DNA of 64,000 nt. Origin: Flavobacterium sp. BFFFF2 (lineage in GTDB: Bacteria; Bacteroidota; Bacteroidia; Flavobacteriales; Flavobacteriaceae). Made by a program: the position numbers and the translations under genes. Positions 38,877 to 46,849 of the stretch are shown in pieces. The number at the start of each line of letters is the position of its first letter. Within the stretch, counting starts at the first letter, position 1. Location of the stretch: NCBI GenBank assembly GCA_002256385.1, contig NKJD01000001.1, forward strand, positions 1-64,000. Reading direction: 5' to 3'. The notes under the pieces are model-generated. The model had not been told where the DNA came from, did no database searches, and was given only the letters and a program-made list of their open reading frames with translations.

Positions 38877-40295
38877 ATGAATACCAAATATTTCGATTTA
38901 ATCAATCAGACATTTTATTTTCCCCAAGAAGAATTCACGCTTAACAAAGACACGTTGCAGTTTCATCAAATTGATTTGATGAAGTTGGTGGAGCAATATG
39001 GTACACCATTGAAATTCACCTACTTGCCGCAAATTTCAAACAGCATAAACAAAGCTAAGTCTTGGTTTCGGAAAGGAATGGAAAAAAACAATTACGAAGC
39101 AAATTATTACTATTGCTATTGCACCAAAAGTTCGCATTTCAGTTTTATTATGAATGAGGCTTTTAAAAATAACATTCATATTGAAACCTCATCAGCTTTC
39201 GACATCAATATCGTTGAAAACCTGATGGCTCAAGGTAAAATCAATAAAAATACCTTTATCATTTGCAATGGGTTCAAAAGAGACCAGTACATTGACAATA
39301 TTGCCCGTTTAATTAACAACGGACACAACAAAACCATTCCCGTTATTGATAATTACGAAGAATTGGAATTGTTGCAAGAACAAATAAAAGGCAAGTTTAA
39401 AATTGGCATTCGCATTGCGGCCGAAGAAGAACCGAAATTTGAATTTTATACCTCGCGTTTGGGCATCGGTTACAAAGACATCGTTCCGTTTTACCGCAAA
39501 CAAATTCAAGAAAATAAAAAGGTAGAGCTGAAAATGCTGCACTTTTTTATTAATACAGGGATTCGCGATACAGCGTATTACTGGAATGAGTTGCTGAAAT
39601 GTATGAAGGTATACATTGCCCTCAAAAAGGAATGTCCTACACTGGACAGTCTCAATATTGGCGGTGGTTTTCCAATTAAAAATTCATTGGCATTTGAGTA
39701 CGATTACCAATACATGATTGATGAAATTTTAAATCAAATTAAAATTGCTTGCGACGATGCCGAAGTAGATGTGCCCCATATTTTTACAGAATTTGGTTCA
39801 TTTACCGTCGGAGAAAGTGGAGGTGCCATTTACCAGGTATTGTATCAGAAAAAACAAAATGACCGAGAAAACTGGAACATGATTGACAGTTCGTTCATTA
39901 CTACTTTACCTGACACTTGGGCCATCAATAAGCGTTTTGTGATGTTAGCAGTAAACCGTTGGAATGAAACCTACGAAAGGGTTTTACTAGGTGGCATGAC
40001 GTGCGATAGCGACGATTACTACAATTCGGAACAACACATGAATGCGGTTTATTTGCCAAAATATAACAAAGAAAAGCCCTTATATATCGGCTTTTTCAAT
40101 ACGGGTGCCTATCAAGAAACGATTGGCGGATTTGGTGGATTACACCATTGTTTAATTCCACAGCCCAAACATATTTTAATTGACCGAGACAAAAACGGCA
40201 TATTGGCCACCGAAGTATTTTCAGAACAACAAAATTCTGATGATATTTTATCTATTTTGGGTTACACCAAAAAATCGGATGGATCGAAAGTGTAA
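38877..40295 (+). CDS. speA: arginine decarboxylase, alanine-racemase fold (fold III)
   Basis: The 472-aa PLP-dependent decarboxylase makes agmatine from arginine. The TIM-barrel PLP domain has the lysine K84 in YYYCYCTKSSHF. HIETSSAFDINIVENLM, IRIAAEEEPKFEF, TSRLGIGYKD, DSLNIGGGFPIKNS and FTEFGSFTVGESGG follow, the Gly-loop and phosphate contacts. LGGMTCDSDDYY and IGFFNTGAYQETIGGFGGLHH fit the C-terminal domain. It matches the compact Bacteroidota arginine decarboxylases, about 465 aa, and not the 630-aa E. coli SpeA. It begins a run of genes ending at cphA. Substrate preference for arginine over diaminopimelate or lysine is inferred from family resemblance. Confidence 0.82.
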   Translation: MNTKYFDLINQTFYFPQEEFTLNKDTLQFHQIDLMKLVEQYGTPLKFTYLPQISNSINKAKSWFRKGMEKNNYEANYYYCYCTKSSHFSFIMNEAFKNNIHIETSSAFDINIVENLMAQGKINKNTFIICNGFKRDQYIDNIARLINNGHNKTIPVIDNYEELELLQEQIKGKFKIGIRIAAEEEPKFEFYTSRLGIGYKDIVPFYRKQIQENKKVELKMLHFFINTGIRDTAYYWNELLKCMKVYIALKKECPTLDSLNIGGGFPIKNSLAFEYDYQYMIDEILNQIKIACDDAEVDVPHIFTEFGSFTVGESGGAIYQVLYQKKQNDRENWNMIDSSFITTLPDTWAINKRFVMLAVNRWNETYERVLLGGMTCDSDDYYNSEQHMNAVYLPKYNKEKPLYIGFFNTGAYQETIGGFGGLHHCLIPQPKHILIDRDKNGILATEVFSEQQNSDDILSILGYTKKSDGSKV

Positions 40296-40583
40296 CATTA
40301 TTTGGATTAAAAATGTGGCAATCAATTTTCAAGAACAACTGATTCATTTGTTTTAATTTATTGTATTTCATCATTTTAATCATGAAAACATCAGCATATT
40401 ATTTAACAAAATCCGTCGATTTTTAACGCGATCAATCAGTCGCAAATAATTGGTTTGATGTTTGAAATAATGAAATAGTAAGTAAATACACTGCTGTAAA
40501 AAAAAACTAAAATCCAAATAAAAAAGCGTTGGAAGGTACCTGGAAATTCTTTTTCTTTGACCCCACTAAAGCACCAATAAAAT

Positions 40584-41555
40584 ATGAGCAAAGGACCCAT
40601 CAGTCAATTTATAGAGAAGTATTATTTACACTTCAATGCCGCTTCGGTGGTTGATGCAGCCAAAGGCTACGAAGACCAGTTAAATAAAGGTGCCCAAATG
40701 ATGGTCACTTTGGCTGGCGCCATGAGTACTGCTGAATTGGGAAAAATTTTTTCAGAAGTGATTCGGCAAAATAAAGTGCACATCATATCGTGTACTGGTG
40801 CCAATTTGGAAGAAGATATCATGAATTTGGTTGCGCATTCGCATTATGAAAGAGTACCCAATTACCGTGATTTGACCCCACAACAAGAATGGGATTTATT
40901 GGAACGCGGACTAAATCGGGTAACCGACACATGCATTCCAGAACACGAAGCCTTTCGCCGTTTGCAGAAACACATCTACGAAATTTGGAAAGATGCCGAC
41001 GACAAAGGAGAACGCTATTTCCCACATGAGTTCATGTATAAGTTACTGTTGTCTGGTGTGTTGGAGCAATACTACGAAATTGACATCAAAGACAGTTGGA
41101 TGTATGCAGCTGCCGAAAAAAACCTACCCATTATTGTACCAGGTTGGGAAGACAGTACCATGGGGAACATCTTTGCCTCTTATGTAATCAAAGGCGAACT
41201 GAAAGCATCCACCATGCGCTCAGGCATTGAGTACATGACCTACTTGGCCGACTGGTACATGAAAAACAGTTCAAACGGCATCGGATTTTTCCAAATTGGT
41301 GGCGGTATTGCGGGCGATTTTCCTATTTGCGTGGTGCCAATGCTGTACCAAGATATGGAATTTCATGACGTGCCATTTTGGAGTTATTTTTGTCAAATCT
41401 CCGATTCAACGACCAGTTACGGATCGTATTCAGGTGCTGTTCCAAATGAAAAAATCACTTGGGGTAAATTAGATATTGATACCCCTAAATTCATCATTGA
41501 ATCAGATGCAACCATTGTTGCCCCACTTATTTTTGCTTACCTTTTAGATCTATAA
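40584..41555 (+). CDS. deoxyhypusine synthase family protein
   Basis: This 323-aa protein belongs to the deoxyhypusine synthase (DHS) family. It carries VTLAGAMSTAELGKIFSEVIRQ, ISCTGANLEEDIMNLVAHSHY, VPGWEDSTMGNIFASYVI and GFFQIGGGIAGDFPI. The active-site stretch is ITWGKLD with K295 at the position of the human lysine K329. In eukaryotes DHS modifies eIF5A, which bacteria lack. Bacterial homologues are thought to act on polyamines, some as homospermidine synthases. Here it lies downstream of arginine decarboxylase after 288 nt that holds no agmatinase gene, so its real substrate is open. Confidence 0.88.
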   Translation: MSKGPISQFIEKYYLHFNAASVVDAAKGYEDQLNKGAQMMVTLAGAMSTAELGKIFSEVIRQNKVHIISCTGANLEEDIMNLVAHSHYERVPNYRDLTPQQEWDLLERGLNRVTDTCIPEHEAFRRLQKHIYEIWKDADDKGERYFPHEFMYKLLLSGVLEQYYEIDIKDSWMYAAAEKNLPIIVPGWEDSTMGNIFASYVIKGELKASTMRSGIEYMTYLADWYMKNSSNGIGFFQIGGGIAGDFPICVVPMLYQDMEFHDVPFWSYFCQISDSTTSYGSYSGAVPNEKITWGKLDIDTPKFIIESDATIVAPLIFAYLLDL

Positions 41556-41565
41556 TATAAAACCT

Positions 41566-41976
41566 ATGAAGCGTGTTATTGTTGATTATTCAAAATTGAC
41601 CCAAGACATTCTCAATCTTTTAGTAGAGAAATTCCCCGAAGGTTACGAAGAAACTGATATCATTCGGTTTAAAAACGCCCAAAACGAATTGGTCGAAGCT
41701 GTTGAAGTGCGCACCCATGACACCATTTATTTGGTGAAGGTGAGTAAAAAACTGGCTTCACGGATGGAGAAATTCGATGAAGAATTTGATGAGGCAGTGG
41801 AACCCATCGCGCCATCAAAAGACCTTGAATTGGATGACGACCTGTCAGATGACGAAGAAGAAGTTGATTTGTTAAAAGACAAAGGCAGTTCGTTTGATGA
41901 TGAAGATGAAGATGACGAAGATGATTTTGGATCGGACACCTACAAAGATGACGAGGACGAAGACGAAGAAGATTAA
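41566..41976 (+). CDS. conserved protein with acidic C-terminal tail
   Basis: The 136-aa protein has a folded N-terminal part of about 75 residues (RVIVDYSKLTQDILNLLVEK, FPEGYEETDIIRFKNAQNEL, VEAVEVRTHDTIYLVKVS). After it, nearly every residue is Asp or Glu (about 95-136). Flavobacterial relatives are sometimes annotated as DNA primase, which the sequence does not support. It starts 10 nt after the DHS-like gene and ends just before a terminator, so it belongs to that transcript. The acidic tail could bind basic proteins, metal or polyamines. Function unknown. Confidence 0.8.
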   Translation: MKRVIVDYSKLTQDILNLLVEKFPEGYEETDIIRFKNAQNELVEAVEVRTHDTIYLVKVSKKLASRMEKFDEEFDEAVEPIAPSKDLELDDDLSDDEEEVDLLKDKGSSFDDEDEDDEDDFGSDTYKDDEDEDEED

Positions 41977-41981
41977 ATACT

Positions 41982-42008
41982 AGAGTGGCTGATGCCACTC
42001 TTTTTTTT
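41982..42008 (+). terminator. terminator after the acidic-tail gene
   Basis: AGAGTGGC pairs with GCCACTCT across TGAT, followed by eight T. It separates the decarboxylase-DHS group from cphA. Confidence 0.88.
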
Positions 42009-42292
42009 ATACTAAATAGGCGCTGCAATTAACAAAGTGGCTCAGTAACAAATTAGATAGGGCTACTATTATTAGTGCCATTTCAGTAACATCATGAACA
42101 TTTTATAAAAAATCAACAATCAATGTAGATTGTTGTGTTTTTTTTTTATTTTTAACAAATTCACAGACAGCATCATTGGTCATTGGTTTGAATATTTAAA
42201 CATATCACAAAAGCAACCTTTGTAATTACTTTGAACGCTTGACAATCTGACATTTAAATAAAAATACTGAATAAAAAATAAATACATCCGCT
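42009..42292. other. AT-rich intergenic region before cphA
   Basis: No gene is seen. A TAAAAAATCAACAATCAATG stretch and the CAACCTTTG / TTACTTTG segments near 42215-42233 look promoter-like but are not a full match, so the cphA promoter is not firmly placed. Confidence 0.35.
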
Positions 42293-44908
42293 ATGAAAAT
42301 TTTAAAAGTCCAGGCCTTGCGCGGCCCCAATATCTGGAGTGTTCAACGCAAAAAACTCATTCAAATGCGGTTGGATTTGGAAGAAATGGAACAATTTCCA
42401 ACCAATAAAATCGCCGGATTTAGAGAACGCATCGAAGCCATGTTCCCGACCATGATTGAACACCGCTGTTCTGAAGGGTGTCGAGGCGGATTCTTTTCCA
42501 GAATTGAACGCGGCACTTGGATGGGACATGTCATTGAACACATTGCCCTTGAAATTCAGACTTTGTCAGGTATGGAAACGGGCTTTGGCCGCACCCGCGA
42601 AACCAAAACACCTGGCATTTACAATGTGGTGTTTAGTTATATTGAAGAAAGTGTGGGCATTTTTGCTGCTGAAAGTGCGGTTGCGATAGCCGAAGCATTA
42701 ATTGCTGGCACGGAATACGACGTGGAAGCAGACATTCAACGGATGCGCATCATCCGTGAACGGGTACGTCTAGGACCTAGTACTGGCAGCATCGTTGATG
42801 AGGCAGTAGCTCGTGACATTCCTTGGATTCGATTGGGTACCAATTCGCTGGTTCAATTGGGTTATGGGGTGAATCAAATGCGTTTTCAGGCCACCATTAC
42901 TTGCAAAACAAGCAATATAGCGGTTGACATTGCGTGCAATAAAGAAGAAACCAAGCGCATGCTCAATTTGGCGTCCATTCCGGTGGCCTCAGGGGACATT
43001 TGTGTGGATGAAGAAGATTTGGAACAAACCATCCGAAAAATCAATTATCCGATAGTTATTAAACCGCTCGATGGCAACCATGGCAAAGGGGCCTCTATCA
43101 ATGTGAAAAATTGGGAAGATGCAGTGGCTGGTTTGGCACATGCTAAAAATTACAGCCGTCGGGTCATTGTGGAAAAATTTATTACTGGCTATGATTTTCG
43201 GGTATTGGTTATCGACAACAAATTAGTTGCTGCTGCCAAACGTGAACCAGCGCATGTCAAAGGCGATGGCACCCACACCATTCAACAACTCATTGAGCAA
43301 ACCAACTTGGATCCAAGACGAGGTTATGGCCACGAAAATGTCCTTACTCAAATTGATGTAGATCGGGATACCACCGATTTGCTTGAAAAATTAGGTTATA
43401 CCTTAGAAACCGTTCCAACAAAGGACGAAGTGGTGTATTTGAAATCCACGGCCAATTTAAGTACGGGCGGCACTTCAATTGATGTAACCGATATGATGCA
43501 TCCCGAAAACATCTTTTTGTGCGAACGCATTTCAAGAGTGATTGGGTTGGACATTTGTGGTATTGACATCATGGCCCAAAATTTGACCGAACCATTACGC
43601 GAAAACGGAGGTTGCATATTAGAAGTAAATGCCGCACCAGGCTTTAGAATGCACTTGGCGCCATCAGAAGGATTGCCACGCAATGTGGCTGCTCCAGTAA
43701 TTGACATGTTGTATCCACCGGGCAAACCAAGCCGCATACCAATTATTGCGGTTACGGGCACCAATGGAAAAACGACCACTACCCGATTATTGGCGCATAT
43801 TGTTAAAAACAATGGCTTTCGCGTAGGTTTCACCACCTCTGATGGAATTTATATCCAAAACCACATGATGGAAAAAGGCGACACCACAGGGCCTATTTCT
43901 GCGGAATATATTTTAAAGGATCCGACCGTTGAATTTGCTGTATTGGAAACGGCACGAGGCGGTATTTTACGATCGGGCTTGGGCTTTAGCCGGTGCGATA
44001 TTGGTATTATCACCAACATTCAGGAAGACCACCTCGGAATCAATGATATCCATACATTAGAAGATTTATCGCGGGTTAAAAGTGTGGTGGTCCGAAGTGT
44101 TAAAAAAGATGGCTGGGCCATTTTGAATGCCGAAGATCCGTATTGCCTAAAAATTGCCGACGAATTGAGCTGCAAAGTGGCTTATTTCAGTTTAAATGAA
44201 GATACACCTATTGTTAAACGTTTGGCCCGCGAGGGTAAAATTGTGGCCGTGTATGAAAACGGATACATTACCATTAAAAAAGGGGAATGGAAAATCCGCA
44301 TCGAAAAAGCGACCCATGTACCTTTGACCATGGGAGGCAAAGCGCGATTTATGATTGCCAATGTATTGGCCGCTTCCCTAGCGAGTTATTTGTACGGATT
44401 TAAAACCGATGACATCAGTTTGTCATTGCAAACCTTTATTCCGAGTGCGGCCCAAACGCCTGGTCGTATGAATATTTTTGATTTTAAAAAGTTCAAAGTA
44501 TTGATCGATTTTGCACATAATCCGGCGGGATATCGGGCAGTTGAAGATTATTTGAGTTCTGTAGAAGCCACCAAGAAAATTGGCATCATTGCTGGTGTGG
44601 GCGACCGCCGCGACGAAGACATCCGAGAGTGCGCTACCATTGCTGCCCGTATGTTTGACCACATTATCATTAGACAAGAAAAACACTTGCGAGGACGAAC
44701 CGAAGAAGAAATCATCGGACTCATCATGGAAGGCATACAGGCTGCCAATCGGCCAGTAACGCACGAAATCATTAACAAAGAAGTAGAAGCCGTGAAACAC
44801 GCCATATCTACCGCACAAGACGGTGCTTTTATTACTGCCTTGAGTGATGTGATTACTAACGCCATTGATATAGTTCAAGAGTATTTGGATAAGGAGAATG
44901 AGGAGTAG
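42293..44908 (+). CDS. cphA: cyanophycin synthetase
   Basis: The 871-aa enzyme polymerises aspartate and arginine into cyanophycin, a nitrogen and carbon reserve, using ATP. The N-terminal domain (about 1-160) carries MIEHRCSEGCRGGFFSRIER and GTWMGHVIEHIALEIQTLSG. An ATP-grasp module at about 215-475 has YPIVIKPLDGNHGKGASINV and EKFITGYDFRVLVIDNKLVA. A Mur-ligase module at about 485-871 has the P-loop GTNGKT at 489-494, ETARGGILRSGLGF and FAHNPAGYRAVEDYL. The size and three-part layout match CphA1. Cyanophycinase (cphB) is not adjacent, unlike in many genomes. A good terminator follows. Confidence 0.95.
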   Translation: MKILKVQALRGPNIWSVQRKKLIQMRLDLEEMEQFPTNKIAGFRERIEAMFPTMIEHRCSEGCRGGFFSRIERGTWMGHVIEHIALEIQTLSGMETGFGRTRETKTPGIYNVVFSYIEESVGIFAAESAVAIAEALIAGTEYDVEADIQRMRIIRERVRLGPSTGSIVDEAVARDIPWIRLGTNSLVQLGYGVNQMRFQATITCKTSNIAVDIACNKEETKRMLNLASIPVASGDICVDEEDLEQTIRKINYPIVIKPLDGNHGKGASINVKNWEDAVAGLAHAKNYSRRVIVEKFITGYDFRVLVIDNKLVAAAKREPAHVKGDGTHTIQQLIEQTNLDPRRGYGHENVLTQIDVDRDTTDLLEKLGYTLETVPTKDEVVYLKSTANLSTGGTSIDVTDMMHPENIFLCERISRVIGLDICGIDIMAQNLTEPLRENGGCILEVNAAPGFRMHLAPSEGLPRNVAAPVIDMLYPPGKPSRIPIIAVTGTNGKTTTTRLLAHIVKNNGFRVGFTTSDGIYIQNHMMEKGDTTGPISAEYILKDPTVEFAVLETARGGILRSGLGFSRCDIGIITNIQEDHLGINDIHTLEDLSRVKSVVVRSVKKDGWAILNAEDPYCLKIADELSCKVAYFSLNEDTPIVKRLAREGKIVAVYENGYITIKKGEWKIRIEKATHVPLTMGGKARFMIANVLAASLASYLYGFKTDDISLSLQTFIPSAAQTPGRMNIFDFKKFKVLIDFAHNPAGYRAVEDYLSSVEATKKIGIIAGVGDRRDEDIRECATIAARMFDHIIIRQEKHLRGRTEEEIIGLIMEGIQAANRPVTHEIINKEVEAVKHAISTAQDGAFITALSDVITNAIDIVQEYLDKENEE

Positions 44909-44960
44909 TGCGGAAATTTTGAATTTTGAATTCTGAATTTTGAAAAAAAAGTTATTAGCA

Positions 44961-44992
44961 AAGCCGTCTCGCCATTCGAGGCGGCTTTTTTA
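44961..44992 (+). terminator. terminator of cphA
   Basis: AAGCCGTCTCG and CGAGGCGGCTT form the stem around CCATT, ending in TTTTTT. Confidence 0.88.
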
Positions 44993-45039
44993 TTTTCCTT
45001 TGATGGACACGCAGATCTTAGTACTTTTGTAAAAAAAAC

Positions 45040-45318
45040 ATGGAACTCAGTCTGCAACAAATTGACCGCATCATTGAAATGGCTTGGGAAGACCGAACCC
45101 CATTTGATGCCATTACCTTTCAATTTAACTTGAGTGAAGCGGACGTGATTCAATTGATGCGCCGTGAGTTAAAACCAAAGTCTTTTTTGCGTTGGCGTGC
45201 AAGGGTCCAAGGACGCGCTACCAAGCATGTTGCCTTGCGTGACGAGTCCATCAATCGGTTTAAATGCAACCGCCAAAGGGCCATCAGTAATAATAAAATA
45301 AGTAAATCGAGGAAATAA
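45040..45318 (+). CDS. DUF2805 / TIGR03643 family protein
   Basis: The 92-aa basic protein starts MELSLQQIDRIIEMAWEDRT and has PFDAITFQFNLSEADVIQLM, RRELKPKSFLRWRARVQGR and a Lys/Arg-rich tail. This is the full core of DUF2805 (TIGR03643), a small family of unknown function. A helix-turn-helix-like middle suggests nucleic-acid contact but this is not shown. It follows the cphA terminator and precedes a repeat-rich gap. Confidence 0.9.
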   Translation: MELSLQQIDRIIEMAWEDRTPFDAITFQFNLSEADVIQLMRRELKPKSFLRWRARVQGRATKHVALRDESINRFKCNRQRAISNNKISKSRK

Positions 45319-45788
45319 ATTCATAGCCGAAAGTCAAAAGCCGAAAGTCGAAAGTCGAAAGTCTTTTCTAATCTTTCAATCAATAATAGGCTATAGCCAT
45401 TAGGTAATAGTAGGGACAGCTTAAGGGCTGTCCTTTGTTGTTTTGTGTAATATTGGTGATATATTACAAAGAATTGGAGGATTGGTTTCTTTTAGATTTT
45501 CAATCAATGATAACTGTTCTGCGGAGCTTTGCAGATGCCGGCCCGCATATGTAGTCATAAGTTTTTCAAGCCGCAAAAAATCGCGAAGCCTATGATATAT
45601 AGAGGAGACCCGAGACCGAAGGTCGAACTGTATGGAGCGAAGCGCAATAAAAGCCCAGTGGGCTTCAAGTACACAAGCTTTAGCTTGTGCAAACAAACAG
45701 TTAAGACTTTCTGATTAAGCCCAGTGGGCTTCAAGTAGGCGAGCTTTAGCTCGCCTCAACAAACCTTAAACTTGAAACTTGAAACAAA
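45319..45788. repeat. repeat-rich gap with copies 2 and 3 of the paired-hairpin element
   Basis: No gene is seen. The gap starts with CCGAAAGTC/GAAAGTC tandem repeats (45326-45365) and GGCTATAGCC (45389-45398). A hairpin GGACAGC-TTAAGG-GCTGTCC (45414-45433) follows. Near 45595 comes GATATATAGAGGAG and a CCCGAGACC mosaic block. Copy 2 has AAGCCC-AGT-GGGCTT (45651-45665) and CACAAGCT-TT-AGCTTGTG (45672-45689). Copy 3 has the same first hairpin (45717-45731) and GGCGAGCT-TT-AGCTCGCC (45738-45755). AAACTTGAAACTTGAAACAAA closes the block, as in copy 1 at 17.9 kb. Confidence 0.8.
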
Positions 45789-46589
45789 TTATTTCCCCAA
45801 TTCACAAGCCCGTTTATATGCCGCCTCTACCGCTTTGATGAGGTTTTCGCGGGTATGTTCTTTTTCAAATACCAATAAGGCTTGTTCGGTAGTGCCGCCT
45901 TTGGAGGCTACTTTCTGAATCCATTCGGGCAAGGACAATGATTGGCTGTTTTGCAATTGAATGCTGCCCAAAAAGGTTTGATGCACCAACAACTCAGCCT
46001 CTGAAGGTTTGAATCCTAATTTGACAGCGGCTTCAATGAGGCTTTGCATCAGGAAAAACACATAAGCGGGTCCGCTACCTGAAACGGCCGTGGCTGCATC
46101 GACCAAGCGTTCTTCTTCGACAAAAATAGATTTGCCGGTGGTGTTAATGATGTTTTGAATCAGGAATAACTCTTTGCGGTCAATGGCAGCTGAGGCGGTA
46201 AACACCGTCATGCCTTGCCCCAATTGGCTAGGTAAATTAGGCATGGCACGTATCACTTTTGGTGCTTGCAATTGTTCTTGCAATTGAAGCAAGGAAACCC
46301 CCGCCATGACCGAGACGATGAGTTGTTGCGGCTTAATAAATGGTTGAATTTGCTTGGCCAAGGCAGGAAAATCTTGTGGTTTCACCGCAATTAACACCAG
46401 ATCGTATTCGCCCAAATTGGCTTGAATCTGATCAGTCATCGGAAAGCGGTTCCACGCACTTTGATCGGCATACTTTTTCAAATCGCGCACCACCAACAGC
46501 ATGTCTTCGGGCTGAAAGAATCGGGTGGCCCAAAAACTATTCAAATAGGTTTTACCCATATTTCCCAAACCAATAATCGCTATTTTCAT
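45789..46589 (-). CDS. proC: pyrroline-5-carboxylate reductase
   Basis: The 266-aa NAD(P)H enzyme makes proline from pyrroline-5-carboxylate. It opens with the Rossmann motif IAIIGLGNMGKTYLNSFW. VLIAVKPQDFPALAKQI, VIRAMPNLPSQLGQGMTVF and AATAVSGSGPAYVFFLMQSL (the ProC signature) follow, then EWIQKVASKGGTTEQAL near the C-terminus. Length is standard. It is monocistronic. Repeat elements follow its stop directly. Confidence 0.96.
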   Translation of the reverse strand: MKIAIIGLGNMGKTYLNSFWATRFFQPEDMLLVVRDLKKYADQSAWNRFPMTDQIQANLGEYDLVLIAVKPQDFPALAKQIQPFIKPQQLIVSVMAGVSLLQLQEQLQAPKVIRAMPNLPSQLGQGMTVFTASAAIDRKELFLIQNIINTTGKSIFVEEERLVDAATAVSGSGPAYVFFLMQSLIEAAVKLGFKPSEAELLVHQTFLGSIQLQNSQSLSLPEWIQKVASKGGTTEQALLVFEKEHTRENLIKAVEAAYKRACELGK

Positions 46590-46659
46590 CCTAAACTATT
46601 TATTGTAAATCCTGTAAAATAAGGCGCAAAAATACGTAAACCGCCTTGTAAAACCAGCT

Positions 46660-46849
46660 AGTGTAGAAAGTCGAAAGTCAAAAGTCGAAAGTCGACCCGA
46701 GACCCATCGGAACGAATGGGGCGAACGGAGCGAAGCTAAAGTCATTCAATCCTTCAATATTAAATTTCAAATCCTTCAATCTTTAAATCTTTAAATCCTT
46801 CAATCTCAAATTTCAAATCCTTCAATCTTTAAATCTTTCAATCTTTAAA
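46660..46849. repeat. simple tandem repeats and CCCGAGACC mosaic block
   Basis: GTCGAAAGTCAAAAGTCGAAAGTCG (starts near 46669) is followed by CGACCCGAGACCCATCGGAA. Stretches of TTTAAATCTTTCAATC-type words continue to the end of clpB. No gene or clear terminator is visible. Confidence 0.7.

Noticed and set aside
45421..45696. 91-codon minus-strand frame in the 45.5 kb gap
   Set aside because: It is the translation of the paired-hairpin repeat plus simple sequence, with no protein-like conservation expected.
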